Shown in pieces: positions 5,441 through 7,295 of a stretch of 7,295 nt of DNA (its first letter is position 1; each line of letters begins with the position of its first letter). The position numbers and the translations under genes are program-made. The notes below the pieces were generated by a model. It worked only from the letters and a program-made list of their open reading frames with translations, did not search any database and was not told the origin of the DNA. The DNA comes from SZUA-146 sp963922815 (lineage in GTDB: Bacteria; Pseudomonadota; Gammaproteobacteria; Steroidobacterales; SZUA-146). The DNA is taken from positions 1-7,295 of the forward strand of contig CAWUKD010000173.1 in assembly GCA_963922815.1 (NCBI GenBank). The letters are read 5' to 3'.

Positions 5441-6960
5441 AGCGAGCCGTCCGCACCCTCAGCCATAAACGTTTTTACGGTATCCAGAATGCATGGGTCG
5501 TCGAGCACAATATGTGCCTGAGCTGACGTGACGATATGACTGTTGCTGAAATTTTTCTGACGCTCGGTGACATGGTCCAGTAACGTCACTGAATCGAGTT
5601 CACCGTGTATGAATAAGGTGGCTACGCCGGTACGAACGGAATGATTAAGGTCTCCCGGTTCAAGCGCAATGGACATTTCCGAGCAATAGTCAGTGTAGTC
5701 CAGGCCAAGCAGGGCGATGTTGCGGACGTATGGATAGGGGATTTTCCTGACCTGCTCCCTGATTTTCTCGTCGTCTATGTATGGCTTCTGATCAACGCAG
5801 TAATGGCTGGATGCACTGATGTCGCCAAAGGTATCGTCGAGCAGATAAGCCAGGAGTTCTTCGACATACAGTCGCGTCATTTGCGTCTGTTCGCGTTCCA
5901 GCTCATCCAGGATGATCGGAAAGTCGGTAAACATGTCTTCTTCGTAAACCCCCCAGAGTACGCTGTCCAGTAGCCGCCAGCCGGTTAGTGCAATGGGTAT
6001 TCGGGTCAACTCGAAGGGATGCTCCACGGTCATCCACAGAGGCTTGTCGTCCAGCTGCTGCACCAGAGCCCAGAACCGCTGTTGAAGTTCGTCGCTGCTA
6101 TCGTCGCAATAGGGGCCTTGAGAGCAGCTGTCAAACAATCGCTTGTAGGGTTCTACGTATTCTCTGACCAGAACTTCGTGTCGGGGCGTGTCGAGAAACG
6201 TGGCGCTATCGAGAATCATCGCCTCGATTCGCTCAGGATGGTCTCTGGCATACAGCTGGGCGTAAACGCTGGCATAGGATGCGCCGTACAAAACCCACTG
6301 TTCAACGCCCGACACGCGGCGCAGAGTCTCCAGGTCATTGACGACTGTGGTGCTGCTGTATGCTGAAAAGTTAACGCCCTGTGCTTTCAGGGAAATGAGG
6401 CATTGAGTGAAGTTCTTGTGGCCGTCGTCGTAAGATTCACCGATAGTCATGACCCTCTGCCAGCGGGAAATCACGTTGTCGACGAATTCCTGGCACATCA
6501 TTTGTGGTCTGGACTGTCCCGCGCCGCGGGGGTCAATCAGATACAGGTCACGTCCCTGGTCGACGCTCAGCGACCGCATCTGGTCGTAAATACTTTTTAC
6601 GTTGTATTGGGAATCAAGCGCCAGCGAGGCGCCGGGGCCACCCCCTCCGAGATGCAGTAACGGACTGAACGTCTGGTTGGGGTTCGCGCCTGGAAAGACG
6701 ATCACCGGGAACGTTGTGAATCTTCCGTCAGGAGACTCAGGCGTTTCGTTGACGGTCATGTTGTAGCAGTGATGGGGCGGCATCGGGTCGGATTGTTCGA
6801 ACCAGCAGGTGGTTGCTGTCAGGCCGGGGCTGTGACCGATCGGTGCCGGTAAGCCTGAGCTGGGTGAGCAGGCCGCAAGCAATGACCCGATTACGATCGG
6901 GAGTATGACTTTAAAAAGTGCGGACGGCGTTTTGTTGTGTGCTTTCAGGCGCTGGGTCAT
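5404..6960 (-). CDS. Alpha/beta hydrolase lipoprotein, TAP / prolyl-aminopeptidase-like
   Basis: This 518-residue lipoprotein has a signal peptide ending in the lipobox L28-A-A-C31. Ser follows the Cys, which favours outer-membrane sorting under the Lol rule. The alpha/beta-hydrolase core shows the oxyanion segment HLGGGGPG (103-110), DPRGAGQS (143-150), a nucleophile elbow GASYAS with S228, the acid D456 in IHGELDSVT, and H483 in AQAHIVLDDPC. The C-terminal part with C490 and C511 fits the TAP-like C-terminal domain of secreted tripeptidyl/prolyl aminopeptidases. Ten cysteines besides the lipid Cys suggest disulfides, consistent with periplasmic folding. The frame is open to ATG 7119, but ATG 6960 is chosen because the lipoprotein signal starts there; no strong ribosome site precedes either. 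A candidate -10 TAGAAT (7064-7059, minus) and a hairpin CGGCG-TTCG-CGCCG (7034-7047) lie in its leader. Peptide substrate inferred, not shown. Confidence 0.85.
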   Translation of the reverse strand: MTQRLKAHNKTPSALFKVILPIVIGSLLAACSPSSGLPAPIGHSPGLTATTCWFEQSDPMPPHHCYNMTVNETPESPDGRFTTFPVIVFPGANPNQTFSPLLHLGGGGPGASLALDSQYNVKSIYDQMRSLSVDQGRDLYLIDPRGAGQSRPQMMCQEFVDNVISRWQRVMTIGESYDDGHKNFTQCLISLKAQGVNFSAYSSTTVVNDLETLRRVSGVEQWVLYGASYASVYAQLYARDHPERIEAMILDSATFLDTPRHEVLVREYVEPYKRLFDSCSQGPYCDDSSDELQQRFWALVQQLDDKPLWMTVEHPFELTRIPIALTGWRLLDSVLWGVYEEDMFTDFPIILDELEREQTQMTRLYVEELLAYLLDDTFGDISASSHYCVDQKPYIDDEKIREQVRKIPYPYVRNIALLGLDYTDYCSEMSIALEPGDLNHSVRTGVATLFIHGELDSVTLLDHVTERQKNFSNSHIVTSAQAHIVLDDPCILDTVKTFMAEGADGSLRARCAEQQADQ

Positions 6961-7119
6961 TGGTGGTGTTGTTGGCTTTGGTTGACGAGACACTCCGTTA
7001 TTTGCTGCGCAGTGAAGGAGTATGTGACGGTAGCGGCGTTCGCGCCGGGTAGTTTCCGATTCTAAAGACCAGGTGCATCGGGGGCGCAGCTTGTGACGGC
7101 CATTTAAGGAGAAATGCAT

Positions 7120-7295
7120 AAGGAAAGTATGTCACGTAGTCTGTCTTTTCACATTACTTTTCAGCCGTGGGCTTTCCGTTTGTATTTGCCCTTTGTAATT
7201 TAGGTGTCGCTTGTTTTCTGGGTTCTTCTTTTTCCGATGTTCTGTTTGGGTTCGTAAGTTGGGTGGCTCGGCCTCCGTTTTGCCTTCGGCTAAAC
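7120..7295. other. Right edge with extreme T/A strand skew, no supportable gene
   Basis: Bases 7141-7260 contain 60 T but only 11 A on the plus strand (26 G, 23 C). With so few A, stop codons are rare in both directions, so several frames are open to the window end. Minus frames ending at TAA 7154-7156 and TGA 7132-7134 give basic, Lys/Asn/Thr/Gln-rich tails, while a plus frame from 7140 gives Phe/Val/Leu-rich sequence. None has an initiation context or family signature that decides it. The minus frames could be the C-terminus of an upstream gene; this cannot be settled here. A 29-codon plus ORF (ATG 7114, preceded by AAGGAG) also exists but has too short a ribosome-site spacing to trust. Confidence 0.5.

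Noticed and set aside
7257..7295. GTTGGGT and GCTAAAC near the right end, suggestive of an integron attC site
   Set aside because: The two core-like heptamers are not complementary to each other, and the inner L boxes and stem are missing.

Overview
The window looks like chromosomal DNA of a moderate-GC Gram-negative bacterium, most likely a marine or environmental gammaproteobacterium. This is inferred from a lipobox lipoprotein, Sec-type signal peptides, periplasmic-type enzymes and good Shine-Dalgarno sites on some genes. There is no rRNA, tRNA, CRISPR array or recognisable insertion sequence.

Left part (1-1770), all genes on the minus strand. The first bases hold the start of a secreted or membrane protein that runs off the window, preceded by a consensus -10 box and a strong hairpin. 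Next comes a 303-residue secreted protein with a methionine-rich helix (259-1170). It is followed by a 124-residue four-helix membrane protein (1396-1770).

Middle (1771-5373). A 432-base gene-free divergent region carries a convincing intrinsic terminator on the plus strand that belongs to no visible gene, plus operator-like inverted repeats. A plus-strand cluster follows: a 69-residue signal-peptide/one-helix protein, a 131-residue membrane protein, a PAPS-type sulfotransferase whose start overlaps the previous gene, and a membrane-anchored beta-propeller arylsulfotransferase (ASST family). Together they suggest an envelope sulfation system with one cytoplasmic, PAPS-dependent enzyme and one periplasmic, PAPS-independent enzyme. 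The substrate cannot be read from the sequence.

Right part (5374-7295). A 518-residue outer-membrane-type lipoprotein alpha/beta hydrolase of the TAP/prolyl-aminopeptidase-like group lies convergently on the minus strand. Its 3' end is 30 bases from the ASST stop, and a long inverted repeat spans the junction. The last ~150 bases have an extreme T-over-A strand skew and no supportable gene.

The most interesting elements are the sulfotransferase/ASST cluster with its two small membrane partners, and the orphan terminator with mutually exclusive hairpins upstream of it.
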